Source: Bordetella genomosp. 11 (GTDB lineage: Bacteria > Pseudomonadota > Gammaproteobacteria > Burkholderiales > Burkholderiaceae_B). From it: 64,000 nt of DNA. Position numbers and translations under genes: made by a program. The notes below the pieces were generated by a model. It did no database searches, was not told the DNA's origin, and saw only the letters and a list, made by a program, of their open reading frames with translations. Below are positions 47,760 to 56,217 of this stretch, in pieces. How positions within the stretch are numbered: position 1 is the stretch's first letter; the number at the start of each line of letters is the position of its first letter. The DNA lies in assembly GCF_002261215.1 (NCBI RefSeq), contig NZ_NEVS01000004.1, forward strand, positions 2,108,001 through 2,172,000, written 5' to 3'.

Positions 47760-48690
47760 CCGTCTCTCCATTCCGCTGTTTATGGCGCATCAAGCGCATC
47801 AGTTGTTCGTCGCGCCAGAAACGGCGCGATGCCAGATCGGCGGCCGCAAGCGCATCGCGCCGTTCGCGCGACAGCGTCTCGACCAGCGCGCCGTCCCAGG
47901 CCGGGCAATCGGCCTGCGTCGCGCCTATGGAAGCGTACATCGGGCCGTAGCGCTCGCAATAGTCGGCGATCCCGCCGGGGGCATTCAGGTCTATGGTTTC
48001 CAGCGGGCCCATGAACGACCAGCGCAGTCCCAGCCCATCCTTGATCGTCGTATCGATATCCTCGACGCTGGCAATACCGTCGCGGACCAGGCGAAAGGCC
48101 TCCTGCAGCAAGGCACCCTGCAGGCGATTCAGGATAAATCCTTCGATTTCCTTGCGCACCACCACGGGCCGCTGGCCTACCGCATCGAGGATCTCCCGCG
48201 TTCGCGCGACGGCCTCGCTGCTGGTCCATGGCGCGCCGCTGATTTCCACCACCGGAATGACATGCGGCGGATTCACGGGGTGCGCCACCAGGCAGCGGTG
48301 ACGATGCGCCAGATGCTCCGTAAACAGGCTGGCGGGAATGCTGGATGTGGAACTGGCGAGGATGGTTTCGGGCGCAGCCAACGCATCCAGCTCGCCGAAC
48401 AAGGCGCGCTTGACGTCCAGCCGTTCCGGCGAGTTCTCCTGCACATAGCTCGCGTCGGCGAGCGCCGCATCCAGCGTGTCCGCCGTCCGCACGCGCACGG
48501 CGATGCCGGCCGCATCCCGCAGCAGTCCGTGCGCCTGCAGCGCATGCAATTGCTGTTCGACCAATTCGCGGGCTTCGGCCAGGCGGTCGGCGGCCACGTC
48601 GTACAGGCGGACCTGCCAGCCCGCCCGCGCGAATACGATGGCCCAGCCTTGCCCGACCAGTCCCGCGCCGACGATGGCAGCGGTAGGCAT
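47752..48690 (-). CDS. Lambda-crystallin-type 3-hydroxyacid dehydrogenase
   Basis: 312 aa of the 3-hydroxyacyl-CoA dehydrogenase superfamily. Start ATG 48690 with AGGAG eight bases upstream. NAD motif GAGLVGQGWA. HPVNPPHVIPVVE, KEIEGFILNRLQGALLQEA and GPLETIDLNAPGG closely follow the lambda-crystallin/L-gulonate 3-dehydrogenase pattern rather than fatty-acid HADs. L-carnitine dehydrogenase is a related alternative. It would oxidise a free 3-hydroxy acid to the 3-keto acid used by the BKACE encoded next. Confidence 0.9.
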   Translation of the reverse strand: MPTAAIVGAGLVGQGWAIVFARAGWQVRLYDVAADRLAEARELVEQQLHALQAHGLLRDAAGIAVRVRTADTLDAALADASYVQENSPERLDVKRALFGELDALAAPETILASSTSSIPASLFTEHLAHRHRCLVAHPVNPPHVIPVVEISGAPWTSSEAVARTREILDAVGQRPVVVRKEIEGFILNRLQGALLQEAFRLVRDGIASVEDIDTTIKDGLGLRWSFMGPLETIDLNAPGGIADYCERYGPMYASIGATQADCPAWDGALVETLSRERRDALAAADLASRRFWRDEQLMRLMRHKQRNGETDG

Positions 48691-48745
48691 GGAGCGTCTC
48701 CTTTCAGCGTTAACCAGCTTGTTCAACCGGCTTTGTTAACCGGCT

Positions 48746-49528
48746 CTAGTAAAGCTTTTGCGTGAAGCCGTCGACCGCGATGGCCTGGCCGGAGATACTG
48801 CCCGCCGCCTCGCTGGCGTTGAACAACACCATATTCGCCACGTCCCGCGCCGTGACCATGCGGCCCAGCGCCGCCTGGCTTTCGTACTGGCCGGCAATCT
48901 CCGCCACGGGCCGTCCCAGCGCGCGCGCCTTCGCATCGATCACGGCGCGGATACGCGGGCCTTCCACCGCGCCGGGCAGAATCGCATTGACGCGGATGCC
49001 GTAGGGGCCCAGTTCCAGCGCCAGCGTCTTGGTAAAGCCCACGACCGCCCATTTGGACGCCGCGTACGCGGACCGTCCGGGAAACGCCAGATGTCCCGCC
49101 GCCGACGACAGATTGATCATGACGCCCGCCCGGGACTGCTTCAGCAAGGGCACGGCCAGGCGGGCGCAAAGGAATTGCCCGGTGATGTTGACGGCGAGCG
49201 TGCGATCCCAATCGGCCTTGGAGAGCGTTTCGACGGCACCCGTGGGGCCGGCGATGCCGGCGTTGTTGACCAGGACGTCCAGGCCGCCCAATTCGCCGGC
49301 CACCGCCTGGAACAGCGCGGCCACGCTGGCCTCGTCGGCGACATCGGCCCGCACCGCACGCAGCCCCGGTAGTTCGCCGGCCGCCTCGGCCAGCCGCGCC
49401 TCGTTGACGTCGCAGATCATCACATCCGCGCCCGCCCGGTGGAACAGCCGGGTCATCTCCCATCCCAGGCCGTCCGCGCCCGCCGTAATCAGTACTTTCC
49501 TGCCGCGGAAATCGACTTCGTCGAACAT
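48746..49528 (-). CDS. SDR-family dehydrogenase
   Basis: 260 aa. Start ATG 49528 (MFDEVDFRG), with AGGAG upstream. The cofactor stretch ITAGADGLGW is a variant of TGxxxGxG. The catalytic triad is intact: SS in NLSSAAG and YAASK. It is the first gene of the SDR / hydroxyacid dehydrogenase / BKACE operon, whose promoter faces the ABC importer operon. Probably oxidises a hydroxyl of the imported substrate. Confidence 0.92.
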   Translation of the reverse strand: MFDEVDFRGRKVLITAGADGLGWEMTRLFHRAGADVMICDVNEARLAEAAGELPGLRAVRADVADEASVAALFQAVAGELGGLDVLVNNAGIAGPTGAVETLSKADWDRTLAVNITGQFLCARLAVPLLKQSRAGVMINLSSAAGHLAFPGRSAYAASKWAVVGFTKTLALELGPYGIRVNAILPGAVEGPRIRAVIDAKARALGRPVAEIAGQYESQAALGRMVTARDVANMVLFNASEAAGSISGQAIAVDGFTQKLY

Positions 49529-49745
49529 GCGCTTGTCTCCTTTAACATGCGCGGCGCATCCGTGCGCGCCGCGTTCATGGCCTTTCCTGTCCCGCGCACG
49601 GCATCGTCCCACTGCAGCCGCGCGCCTTTCCGACTGGCTGTACGCGATCCGTCAGGCCGCCTCCAGCCGGGCCGGGTAATCCCTCATTTACCGTGCTTCC
49701 GGCGCCACGACAGAATTGGGCAGCTTTCGATCGTCCGCGCGGAAA

Positions 49746-49758
49746 ATATATCATATAT
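49746..49758. promoter_or_regulatory. AT palindrome operator, site 2 (SDR/ABC divergent region)
   Basis: ATATATCATATAT, the same 13-mer as at 45925-45937 but on the other strand, located 58 bases before the binding-protein start in the 287-base divergent region. It overlaps a possible plus-strand -10, TATCAT (49749-49754), with TTTCGA 18 bases upstream. In DNA this GC-rich, two identical 13-base AT motifs at two divergent promoters point to one regulator. Confidence 0.65.
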
Positions 49759-49815
49759 GCTAAACGCGCCCGGCCTTATGCAGCGATCCCCTACAACGAC
49801 ATAACGGAGCGAGAC

Positions 49816-51018
49816 ATGCACACAATCACCAGGTTCGCGTTGGCAGTCGGTACATGCGGGATGATGTTCAGCGCCGGCGCGTCGGCGGACATCAAGGTCG
49901 GGGCCGTCTACCCCTTCAGCGGCGCGCTGGCCCTGCTCGGACAGGAAAGCTATCGCGGGCTGGAAATCGCGGTGAACGAAGTCAATGCCGCGGGCGGTAT
50001 CAACGGCGAAAAAATCCAGATCCTCAAGGCCGACGCCGTCGATCCCAATCAGGCCGTTTCCGAAACCAAGCGCCTGACGTCCTCGGGCGTCGTCGCGGTC
50101 TTCGGCAGCTATGCTTCCGGCATTTCCTACGCGGCGACACCGGTCACGGAACTGGCCGGCATTCCGTACTTCGAACTGGGCGCGACGGCGCACAAGATCA
50201 CGCAACGCGGCTACAAGTACCTGTTCCGCAGCAACCCCAACACGGGCAAGTACGGCTACGCGGTCGTCAATGCGCTGCATAACCTGGTCGCGCCGGGCAT
50301 GGGCATGAACGCGAAGGACATCGTCATCGGCATCATCCATGAAGACGGTCCCTACGGCACCGACGTCGCCGCCACGGAACAACAGCGCGCGAAGGAACTC
50401 GGCTACAAGGTCGCGGAAGTCCTGCCCTATTCGGCCAAGACCGTGGATCTGTCCTCGCTGATCCTGCGGCTGAAAGGCGCCAATGTGAATGTGGTCCTGC
50501 AGACCGCCTACCAGAACGACGCCATCCTGTACTTCAACCAGGCGAAATCCGCCGGCTTCGCGCCCAAGGTGGTCATCGGCGCCGGCGGCGGCTATTCGCT
50601 GGCCGATACCGCGAAGGCCGTGGGCCCGGGCATCAACGGCGTGTTCGACCTGGATTTCCCGCAGGCCTCGATCAATCCGCAGGGCGCGCCCGGACTGGAC
50701 AAGTTCCTGCAGGCCTACAAGACCGCCTACAAGAGCGATCCCCAATCGGGCCACAGCCTGGCCAACTACGTGGGCGCCAAGGCATTCCTGGAAGCGATGG
50801 CCAACGCCAAATCCACCGACAAGGACAAGATCCGCGCCGCCGTGCTGGCGTACAAGAAGAAGCCCGGCGAAACCGCCAACGGCTGGGGCTTCGACTTCGG
50901 CGAGGACGGCCAGAACAACGCGTCGGAGTTCTACGTCATGCAATGGCAGGACAACGGCAAGCTGGTCACCATCGCTCCGCCCAATCTCGCGCTGGGCAAG
51001 CCGGTCTTCAACAAGTAG
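49816..51018 (+). CDS. ABC transporter substrate-binding protein (Liv type)
   Basis: 400 aa periplasmic protein. Start ATG 49816 with GGAG six bases upstream. A signal peptide is cleaved after about ASA-DIKVG. VGAVYPFSGALALLG and EVNAAGGINGEKIQ are the family N-terminal signature. It is the binding component for the permeases and ATPases encoded next. In this family ligands include branched-chain amino acids, amides, aromatic acids and other carboxylates; with this gene context a hydroxy or keto acid is as likely as an amino acid. Confidence 0.93.
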   Translation: MHTITRFALAVGTCGMMFSAGASADIKVGAVYPFSGALALLGQESYRGLEIAVNEVNAAGGINGEKIQILKADAVDPNQAVSETKRLTSSGVVAVFGSYASGISYAATPVTELAGIPYFELGATAHKITQRGYKYLFRSNPNTGKYGYAVVNALHNLVAPGMGMNAKDIVIGIIHEDGPYGTDVAATEQQRAKELGYKVAEVLPYSAKTVDLSSLILRLKGANVNVVLQTAYQNDAILYFNQAKSAGFAPKVVIGAGGGYSLADTAKAVGPGINGVFDLDFPQASINPQGAPGLDKFLQAYKTAYKSDPQSGHSLANYVGAKAFLEAMANAKSTDKDKIRAAVLAYKKKPGETANGWGFDFGEDGQNNASEFYVMQWQDNGKLVTIAPPNLALGKPVFNK

Positions 51019-51046
51019 TCCCGACCCGGGCTATCGATACCGGCAA

Positions 51047-51087
51047 GAGCCTGGCATCGTCGAACCAGCCCCAGGGCTGGCAGGCTC
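51047..51087 (+). other. Stem-loop between binding-protein and permease genes
   Basis: Outer arms GAGCCTG (51047-51053) and CAGGCTC (51081-51087). Inner stem CCAGCC (51065-51070) and GGCTGG (51075-51080) around CCAG. It sits in the 132-base gap after the binding-protein stop, where ABC operons often carry a structure that limits read-through or protects the upstream mRNA, giving more binding protein than permease. No T-run follows. Confidence 0.55.
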
Positions 51088-51150
51088 GGAACCGGACAGC
51101 AGGCCGGCCGCAGGCGCGCGGCCGGTCCTGCGCCTTCGCGGGATTGCACA

Positions 51151-52017
51151 ATGGATATCTTCGTACAGCTGATCATCAACGGGCTGCTGCTGGGCGGCGC
51201 ATACACCATCATCAGCCTGGGCCTGACACTGATCTTCGGCGTCGTGCGGGTGGTGAACTTCGCCCACGGCGAATTCCTGATGGTGGGCATGTACCTGGTC
51301 TACCTGGCGGCCAGCTACTTCGGCATCCATCCCTACATCGGCCTGGCGCCAGTGGCGGTGATCATGTTCGCGCTGGGCGCCTTTACGCAGCGCGCCATCA
51401 TCCAGCCGCTGCTCAATGCCGATGAACACATCCAGATCTTCGCCACGGTGGGCGTGTCGACGATCCTGCTGAACCTGGCCCTGGTGGTGTTCGGCGCCAA
51501 CGTATTCCGCGCACCGGCGGAAGTGGGCACGGGCGCCGTCGCGCTGGGCAAGTATTCCATGGTCAGCGGACAGCTGGTCACCTTCGCGGTCGCCCTCGCG
51601 CTGGCCTTCCTGCTGCACGTCTTCATGCACCGCACTTACCTGGGACGGGCACTACGCGCCGTGGCCCAGCATCGCTATGCCGCGATGCTGATGGGCGTCA
51701 ACGTCAAGATGGTCTACGTGATCGCCTTCGGCCTGGGCACCGCCTTCGTCGGGGTCGCGGCCGGCCTGCTGGCGCCGCAGTATCCGGTGTTCCCGACGGT
51801 CGGCACTTATTTCGTCCTGACCGCCTTCGTCATCGTGGTCCTGGGCGGCATGGGCAGCCTGTACGGCGCGGTGGCGGGGTCCATGATCATCGGCGTGGTG
51901 GACGCGCTGGCGGGCTATTACATCGCGCCCGATCTGAAGGAAGTCGTTTATTTCGGCATCTTCCTGCTGATTCTCGTCTTGCGGCCGGCCGGATTGTTCG
52001 GCGTCGGCACGGAATAA
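51151..52017 (+). CDS. Branched-chain amino acid-type ABC permease (LivH family)
   Basis: 288 aa inner-membrane permease with about eight hydrophobic helices. IINGLLLGGAYTIISLGLTL at the start and VNFAHGEFLMVG are LivH signatures. The EAA-like cytoplasmic loop RTYLGRALRAVAQHRYAAML is present. It is 13 bases before the fused permease/ATPase gene. It forms the channel with the LivM part of the next protein. Confidence 0.94.
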   Translation: MDIFVQLIINGLLLGGAYTIISLGLTLIFGVVRVVNFAHGEFLMVGMYLVYLAASYFGIHPYIGLAPVAVIMFALGAFTQRAIIQPLLNADEHIQIFATVGVSTILLNLALVVFGANVFRAPAEVGTGAVALGKYSMVSGQLVTFAVALALAFLLHVFMHRTYLGRALRAVAQHRYAAMLMGVNVKMVYVIAFGLGTAFVGVAAGLLAPQYPVFPTVGTYFVLTAFVIVVLGGMGSLYGAVAGSMIIGVVDALAGYYIAPDLKEVVYFGIFLLILVLRPAGLFGVGTE

Positions 52018-52030
52018 CAAGGAGCAAGAC

Positions 52031-53818
52031 GTGTTTCCCGATTTCCGCAGCCCCAAAGCGTACGTCAGCGCGATCCTGCTGGCCGTCATGTTCGTGCTTC
52101 CGGTGGTCCTGGGCACGCCGTTCTGGACCAATCTCTTTATCCTGATCTTCGTATTCGCGGCCATGGCGGTGGCCTGGAACATCGTCGGCGGCTATGCCGG
52201 CAAGCTGTCCCTGGGCCATGCGGTGTTCTACGGCATCGGCGGCTACACCGCGACCCTGCTGACGCAGAACTTCGCGATCTCGCCGTGGATAGGCATGGTC
52301 GTTGGCGCCCTGCTGTCCGGCATCGTCGCGGTTGTCGTCAGCTACCCGACGCTGCGCCTGCGCGGACCTTTCTTCGCCCTGGCCAGCATCGCCATCCTCG
52401 AAGTGTTCCGCCTGCTGGTCATCCACGAGGAAAGCTGGACCGGCGGCTCCAGCGGTATCAGCCTGCCGCTGAACATCGGCTGGACCTGGATCGTATTCCG
52501 CGAAAAAGTGAACTACGTCATCATCGCCTTCGCGCTGTTCGTGGGGGTCCTGTGGGTGTCCTGGCTGGTGCGCAGGTCGCGCCTGGGGCATTACCTGATC
52601 GCCATCCGCGAACGCGAGGACGCCGCCCGGGCGGTGGGCATACACACCACGCGGGTGAAGATCCAGGCGGCGGTCATCTCCGCCGTGCTCACCAGCGTCA
52701 TCGGCACCTTCCATATCACCTACCTGACCTTCATCGACCCGGCCTCGGCATTCTCGCTGGACCTGTCGGTGCAGATCGCGATGTTCGCGCTGATCGGCGG
52801 CCTGGGCACCGTCGCCGGCCCGGTCGCCGGCACGGTGCTGGTGCTGCCCATCGCGGAACTGGCGCGCGGCTGGCTGAGCGCGGTCGGCAATGGCATGCAC
52901 GGGCTGATCTACGGCCTGATCCTGGTGGCCGTGGTGCTTACCATCCCGCGCGGCCTGGCCGGGGCGTTCGGCCCGCGCATCGAGCGCCTTCTGGAGCGGC
53001 TGCCCTATCTGGGCAGCACGCCGGAAAAGCGCGTCGCCGTGGACGGCACCCGCGCGGCGGCCGCCAATCCGAAGCCGCTCGGTCAACCCGTGCTGAAGGC
53101 CGAAAACCTGTCCAAGAGCTTCGGCGGGCTGCGCGCCACGAACGATGTGTCGCTGACGCTGCACGAAAACGAGATCCTGGGCATCATCGGCCCGAACGGC
53201 GCGGGCAAGACCACCGTCTTCAATCTGCTCTCGGGCTTCCTGCCGCCGGACCAGGGCACCGTGCGCCTGCGCGACCCCGGCGGCGCATGGATCAGTTGCG
53301 ACACGCCGGACGCTTTCGCCCACCATGGGCTGGGCCGTACCTTCCAGATCGCCCAACCCTTCACCGGCCTGAGCGTCCTGGAAAACATCATGCTGGGCGC
53401 CTATATCCATACGCGCGACCACGACGAGGCCGAACACCTGGCGCGCGAGATCGCCGAGCGCACGCACCTTACGCGCTTCCTCGACACCGAGGCGCGCAAC
53501 CTGACGGTGGGCGGCATGAAGCGGCTGGAAGTCGCCCGGGCGCTGGCGACGCGGCCACGCATCCTGCTGCTGGACGAAGTCATGGCCGGCCTGAACCCCA
53601 CGGACATCGCGGTCGCGATCCAGCTGATCCGCGACATCCGCGACAGCGGCGTTTCCATCCTGCTGATCGAACATATGATGCGCGCCACCATGGCCCTGTC
53701 GGATCGCATCATCGTGATCAACGAAGGCAGCGTCCTGGTCAGCGGGGCGCCGCGCGAGGTCGTGGAAGATCCGGCGGTCATCGAAGCCTATCTGGGCAAG
53801 GAGTACCAGGATGCTTAA
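52031..53818 (+). CDS. Fused LivM permease / LivG ATPase
   Basis: 595 aa. Start GTG 52031, with GGAGCAAGAC just before. Residues 1 to about 330 are the LivM permease (GGYAGKLSLGHAVFYGIGGY and RSRLGHYLIAIREREDAARA, trimmed here to key parts). A short linker leads to the LivG ATPase from about residue 353: Walker A GPNGAGKTT, FQIAQPFTGL, signature region LTVGGMKRLEVARAL, Walker B ILLLDEVMAGL, H-loop IEH. The signature reads TVGGMKR rather than LSGGxQ, as LivG proteins often do. Two proteins are thus one chain, which fixes their stoichiometry. Its end overlaps the LivF gene by 8 bases. Confidence 0.94.
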   Translation: MFPDFRSPKAYVSAILLAVMFVLPVVLGTPFWTNLFILIFVFAAMAVAWNIVGGYAGKLSLGHAVFYGIGGYTATLLTQNFAISPWIGMVVGALLSGIVAVVVSYPTLRLRGPFFALASIAILEVFRLLVIHEESWTGGSSGISLPLNIGWTWIVFREKVNYVIIAFALFVGVLWVSWLVRRSRLGHYLIAIREREDAARAVGIHTTRVKIQAAVISAVLTSVIGTFHITYLTFIDPASAFSLDLSVQIAMFALIGGLGTVAGPVAGTVLVLPIAELARGWLSAVGNGMHGLIYGLILVAVVLTIPRGLAGAFGPRIERLLERLPYLGSTPEKRVAVDGTRAAAANPKPLGQPVLKAENLSKSFGGLRATNDVSLTLHENEILGIIGPNGAGKTTVFNLLSGFLPPDQGTVRLRDPGGAWISCDTPDAFAHHGLGRTFQIAQPFTGLSVLENIMLGAYIHTRDHDEAEHLAREIAERTHLTRFLDTEARNLTVGGMKRLEVARALATRPRILLLDEVMAGLNPTDIAVAIQLIRDIRDSGVSILLIEHMMRATMALSDRIIVINEGSVLVSGAPREVVEDPAVIEAYLGKEYQDA

Positions 53819-54515
53819 GGTATCTGGTCTGCGGGCGGGCTACGGCAAGACCCAGGTCCTGAACGGTCTGGATTTCGAGGTGCGCGCCGGTGAAATCGTT
53901 ACCTTGATCGGCGCCAACGGCGCCGGCAAGACGACCACCTTGAAGACCCTGTGCGGCATCATCCCCTGCCAGGGCGGCAGCGTCGAATTCGAAGGACGGA
54001 TGCTGACCAACCGTACCCCCTACGACATCGTCGACGCCGGCATCACCATGATCCCGGAAGGCCGCCAGCTGTTCCCGCACTTCACGGTTCGCGACAATCT
54101 GCTGATGGGATCCTACAAGCGCGCCGCGCGGGCACAGGTGCGGCGCAAGCTGGACGAAGTGCTGGAAACCTTTCCGCGCGTGAAGCAGCGGCTGGCCCAG
54201 TACGCGGGGTCGCTGTCGGGCGGCGAGCAGCAGATGGTGGCCATCGCGCGCGGCCTGATGGCCGATCCCAGGCTGCTGATGTTCGATGAACCGTCGCTGG
54301 GCCTGTCACCCCTGCTGGTGCAGCAGATGTTCGACATCATCCGCCGCATTACCGCGCATGGCGTCACGGTGCTGCTGGTGGAGCAGAACGTCTTCCGCAC
54401 GCTGCGCCTGGCCGATCGCGGCTATGTGCTGGAGAACGGCGCCATCGTGCTGGCCGGGACCGGCGAGGAACTGCTGAACAATCCGCACGTAAAGAAGGCC
54501 TACCTGGGCCATTGA
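53811..54515 (+). CDS. ABC transporter ATP-binding protein (LivF family)
   Basis: 234 aa second ATPase of the importer. Walker A is GANGAGKTTTLKTL, the signature is LSGGEQQMVAIARGLM, Walker B is LLMFDEPSLGLSP and the H-loop region is VEQNVF. TMIPEGRQLFPHFTVRDNLLMG is a LivF hallmark (key part PEGRQLFP). It overlaps the upstream fused gene. It completes a five-domain Liv-type importer in four genes. Confidence 0.94.
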   Translation: MLKVSGLRAGYGKTQVLNGLDFEVRAGEIVTLIGANGAGKTTTLKTLCGIIPCQGGSVEFEGRMLTNRTPYDIVDAGITMIPEGRQLFPHFTVRDNLLMGSYKRAARAQVRRKLDEVLETFPRVKQRLAQYAGSLSGGEQQMVAIARGLMADPRLLMFDEPSLGLSPLLVQQMFDIIRRITAHGVTVLLVEQNVFRTLRLADRGYVLENGAIVLAGTGEELLNNPHVKKAYLGH

Positions 54516-54590
54516 ACCGCGCCGCGATCCCCGCCACGCTAGCGCGGCTACGCGAACGCACTGCAGGAACCACGGAACAGGAAACGCGCC

Positions 54591-55412
54591 ATGCTTGCAT
54601 CGTCTTCCCACCCCGCCGCCACGGCCCCGTCCAGCTTCACTGGCACCGGCGGCCGGCTGGATGGCAGGACGGCCATCGTCACGGGCGCCGTCGGCGGCAT
54701 CGGCTCGGCCATCGTGCAGGCACTGCTGGACCATGGGGCCAAGGTAGGCCTGATCGACCGCGACGCGCAAGCGGGTGCCGCGCTGGAAGCGCGCCTGGCC
54801 GGCGCCGGGCATCCGGCGCGCTTCGTCCAGGCGGATATCCAGGACTTCGCCGCCTGCGAAACCGCATGCGATGCATTGGCGCGGGCGCTCGGGCCCGCGG
54901 ACATCCTGATCAACAACGCCGGCATTTCGCCCAAGACGGGCGGCCGCGCATTGAAGGTGTGGGAAATGCCGCCCGGCGAGTGGGACACCGTCATGCGCGT
55001 CAACCTGAACGCGGCTTTCTACCTGGCGCGCCTGACGGTCCCGCACATGATTGGCCAACGCTGGGGCCGCATCGTCAATATGTCCTCCGTCGCCGGCAAG
55101 GCCTACTGCGATATCGTCGCCGGCCACTACGCCGCCACCAAGGCCGGCCTGATCGGCCTGACCCGCCATTGGGCGGGGGAACTGGGCGAACACGGGATCA
55201 CCGTCAACGCGCTGGCGCCCGGGCGCATCGCGACCCCGCTGCTGAAGACCGTGCCCCAGGAGATCAATGATGCGGTCAGCCGCGTCACGGCCATGCGGCG
55301 CCTGGGCACGCCGGAGGAAGTCGCCGATGCCTGCCTGTTCCTGGCGTCCGAGCAGGCCCGCTTCATCACGGGACAAACGATAGACGTGGCGGGAGGCTGG
55401 CTGATGACCTGA
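54591..55412 (+). CDS. SDR-family dehydrogenase
   Basis: 273 aa. Rossmann motif TGAVGGIG near residue 34, NNAG, NMSS and catalytic YAATK are all present, with IDVAGGWLMT at the end. It follows the importer genes by 75 bases on the same strand and probably shares their transcript. The first 25 residues are disordered Ser/Ala-rich, so a later start is possible, but no better ATG lies before the fold. Likely oxidises the imported compound. Confidence 0.9.
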   Translation: MLASSSHPAATAPSSFTGTGGRLDGRTAIVTGAVGGIGSAIVQALLDHGAKVGLIDRDAQAGAALEARLAGAGHPARFVQADIQDFAACETACDALARALGPADILINNAGISPKTGGRALKVWEMPPGEWDTVMRVNLNAAFYLARLTVPHMIGQRWGRIVNMSSVAGKAYCDIVAGHYAATKAGLIGLTRHWAGELGEHGITVNALAPGRIATPLLKTVPQEINDAVSRVTAMRRLGTPEEVADACLFLASEQARFITGQTIDVAGGWLMT

Positions 55413-55421
55413 TGCCGCGCC

Positions 55422-55442
55422 GGAACCGCCCGTGCCGGTTCC
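55422..55442. terminator. Hairpin between convergent genes
   Basis: GGAACC (55422-55427) and GGTTCC (55437-55442) can pair around a 9-base loop, between the SDR and the convergent GntR gene. There is no T-run on either strand, so this is at best a weak bidirectional end. Confidence 0.25.
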
Positions 55443-55461
55443 CTGGCCGTGCCGACAGCGG

Positions 55462-56217
55462 CTAGCCTTTGTACAGGACCAGCCGGGCCGCGGCGTTGGT
55501 CAGGTGCGCCGTGGCGGCCGCGCCGGCGCGCTCCGGATCGCCATCCTCGATGGCGCGCAGTATCGCCTCGTGCTCGCGCTGCACCTGCCACACCAGCTCC
55601 ATCGAGCGATTGCGGGTGTTCTTGCGCGCCGTGCGGATCAGCCCGCGCACGCGGGTATCCAGAAAACTCGCGAACGCGATGAAATACGGGTTATGGCTGG
55701 CCTGCACGATGGCCCGGTGGAAGGCTTCGTCTTCCTCCGTGCCGTCGCCCAGATCGCGCGTGGTCTGGTACAGGCGCTGGTAGGCGGTGCGTATGGCTTC
55801 CAGTTCGGCCGCGCCGCGACGCTGGGCCGCCAATCGCGTCGCGGGGACTTCGACGGCGAGCAGGAACTCGAACAGCTCGCTCAAGCCGGTTTCCGTATCC
55901 CCCGGGGGCTCCAGCCGGAATACATTGCTGCCTTGCGGATTGACGAACTGGCCCCGGCCCTGGTGCGAAATGACCAGCCCGTCGGACTTCAGCAGCGATA
56001 TCGCTTCGCGGATCACCGGCCGGCTGACCCCATAGGCCTTGGCCAGCGCGGTCTCGGACGGCAACCGGTTGCCGGCGGCCGCCAGATCGCGCCGTTCGAT
56101 CGCCCGGCGCAGGCGCTGCGCCACGCCGGCCGCCAGGCCTTCGCCGCGCGCGATGGGCTGCTCGTCCAGCGCATCGATGCAAGGAGGAAAGGAAGAATGC
56201 TGCATCACGGTTCTCAT
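55462..56217 (-). CDS. GntR-family regulator (FadR subgroup)
   Basis: 251 aa. Start at ATG 56217, which overlaps the E2 stop (ATGA at 56214-56217); a second ATG four codons later is an alternative. The winged helix contains NRLPSETALAKAYGVSRPVIREAI (key part ALAKAYGVSRPVIREAI). The FCD domain has the metal-site pattern DEAFHRAIVQAS and later His residues. It is the last gene of the dehydrogenase operon, so it is co-transcribed with its probable targets. The effector should be the 2-oxo acid, acetoin-like substrate or a product. Confidence 0.92.
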   Translation of the reverse strand: MRTVMQHSSFPPCIDALDEQPIARGEGLAAGVAQRLRRAIERRDLAAAGNRLPSETALAKAYGVSRPVIREAISLLKSDGLVISHQGRGQFVNPQGSNVFRLEPPGDTETGLSELFEFLLAVEVPATRLAAQRRGAAELEAIRTAYQRLYQTTRDLGDGTEEDEAFHRAIVQASHNPYFIAFASFLDTRVRGLIRTARKNTRNRSMELVWQVQREHEAILRAIEDGDPERAGAAATAHLTNAAARLVLYKG

